From an uncultured Selenomonadaceae bacterium (GTDB taxonomy: Bacteria > Bacillota > Negativicutes > Selenomonadales > Selenomonadaceae), in NCBI GenBank assembly GCA_905234505.1, contig CAJOIA010000003.1, positions 1-34,769 of the forward strand: a stretch of 34,769 nt of DNA, in the 5' to 3' direction. Position numbers and translations under genes: made by a program. Under the pieces are notes generated by a model. It had not been told where the DNA came from, searched no databases, and saw nothing but the letters and a program-made list of their open reading frames with translations. Position 1 is the stretch's first letter. Each line of letters starts with the position of its first letter. Shown here one piece after another: positions 34,360 to 34,769 of this stretch.

Positions 34360-34769
34360 ATGGACGATAAATATTCTATTATTTTATCTGATGCAGCGGA
34401 TGTCTATGAGAATACAGATAACAATATTAATCTTATCAGAGGGCTTGGCGGTCAAGACAAAATCACCAATAGCGGCAGAAAACTTACCATTGACGCGGGC
34501 GAAGCAAATGACGCGATAATTAATAGCGGTTCATACGTTTATCTTGACGGCGGCAAAGGCAATGATCGAATCACAATTTCCGGTAATGCGTCGGGTGTTA
34601 CGGCTATTGGCGGCGCGGACGCTGATTCAATTGAGACGAATGGACAGGGCAATTTGATTGTTTATGACGCGGGCAAAGATGTTATTTCTGGATTCAGCGG
34701 CAGTGATACAATTCAAATTAATGGTGAAATCAGCGAGGTTACTCAAAGCGGCGCAAATGTACTTGTTAC
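34360..34769 (+). CDS. Second RTX-like repeat protein, N-terminal part only (cut by window end)
   Basis: A reading frame open to the last base of the window (about 136 residues). It starts MDDKYSIILSDAADVYENTD and continues with the same repeat style as the gene before it: ITNSGRKLTIDAG, YLDGGKGNDRITISGNASGVT, NLIVYDAGKDVISGFSGSDTIQI and SEVTQSGANVLV. AGGAGG sits at a suitable distance from the ATG at 34360; an ATG at 34351 is immediately after the same site and less likely. No signal peptide is seen. It is a tandem paralogue of the preceding gene, probably secreted by the same route. Confidence 0.85.
   Translation, partial: MDDKYSIILSDAADVYENTDNNINLIRGLGGQDKITNSGRKLTIDAGEANDAIINSGSYVYLDGGKGNDRITISGNASGVTAIGGADADSIETNGQGNLIVYDAGKDVISGFSGSDTIQINGEISEVTQSGANVLV

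Overview
The window looks like chromosome from a diderm Firmicute, most likely a member of the Negativicutes. It mixes Firmicute-type genes (comEA/comEC, a YitT-family protein, class II lysS, greA) with genes for an outer membrane carrying heptose LPS (rfaE1, rfaD and two GT9 heptosyltransferase-like enzymes). This placement is inferred from gene content; no rRNA or ribosomal protein gene is present to confirm it.

Layout. 1-69: 3'-truncated tRNA-Ala on the minus strand with a strong promoter. 200-4973: a two-gene signalling operon, a soluble hybrid histidine kinase followed by a PAS-GGDEF-EAL protein whose GGDEF and EAL signature motifs are both degenerate. 5160-6836 (minus): GtrA-like flippase, ChbG/YdjC deacetylase and a small membrane-anchored protein, overlapping. 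6918-8560: hisC-hisB with a 1-nt overlap. 8561-19781: a long minus-strand series. In transcription order it is yitT-like, MBL-fold hydrolase, greA, lysS, PHP hydrolase, GT9 glycosyltransferase, serA, comEA, comEC and a small secreted acidic protein of unknown function. 19934-27562: a plus-strand cell-envelope operon (LtaS/MdoB-type sulfatase-fold membrane protein, GT9 heptosyltransferase, rfaE1, rfaD), with a membrane-bound hybrid kinase (HisKA-HATPase-REC-HPt) overlapping the end of rfaD. 27743-34190: a giant RTX-like repeat protein gene broken near its 5' end, followed by the start of a paralogue that runs off the window.

The most interesting signals are two nine-G tracts in places where slippage would matter. 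One lies inside the 17-nt spacer of a perfect TTGACA/TATAAT promoter driving the RTX-like gene, the architecture of known phase-variable promoters. The other lies in the coding sequence of a GT9 glycosyltransferase just before its catalytic domain. Together they suggest strand-slippage phase variation of surface protein and surface glycan.

A second unusual feature is a 165-166 bp structured repeat present three times (4985-5150, 12043-12208, 17480-17644). Each copy begins 10-17 nt after a stop codon, in the same orientation as the gene it follows. Each can fold into three hairpins, one with a compensated base-pair change between copies.
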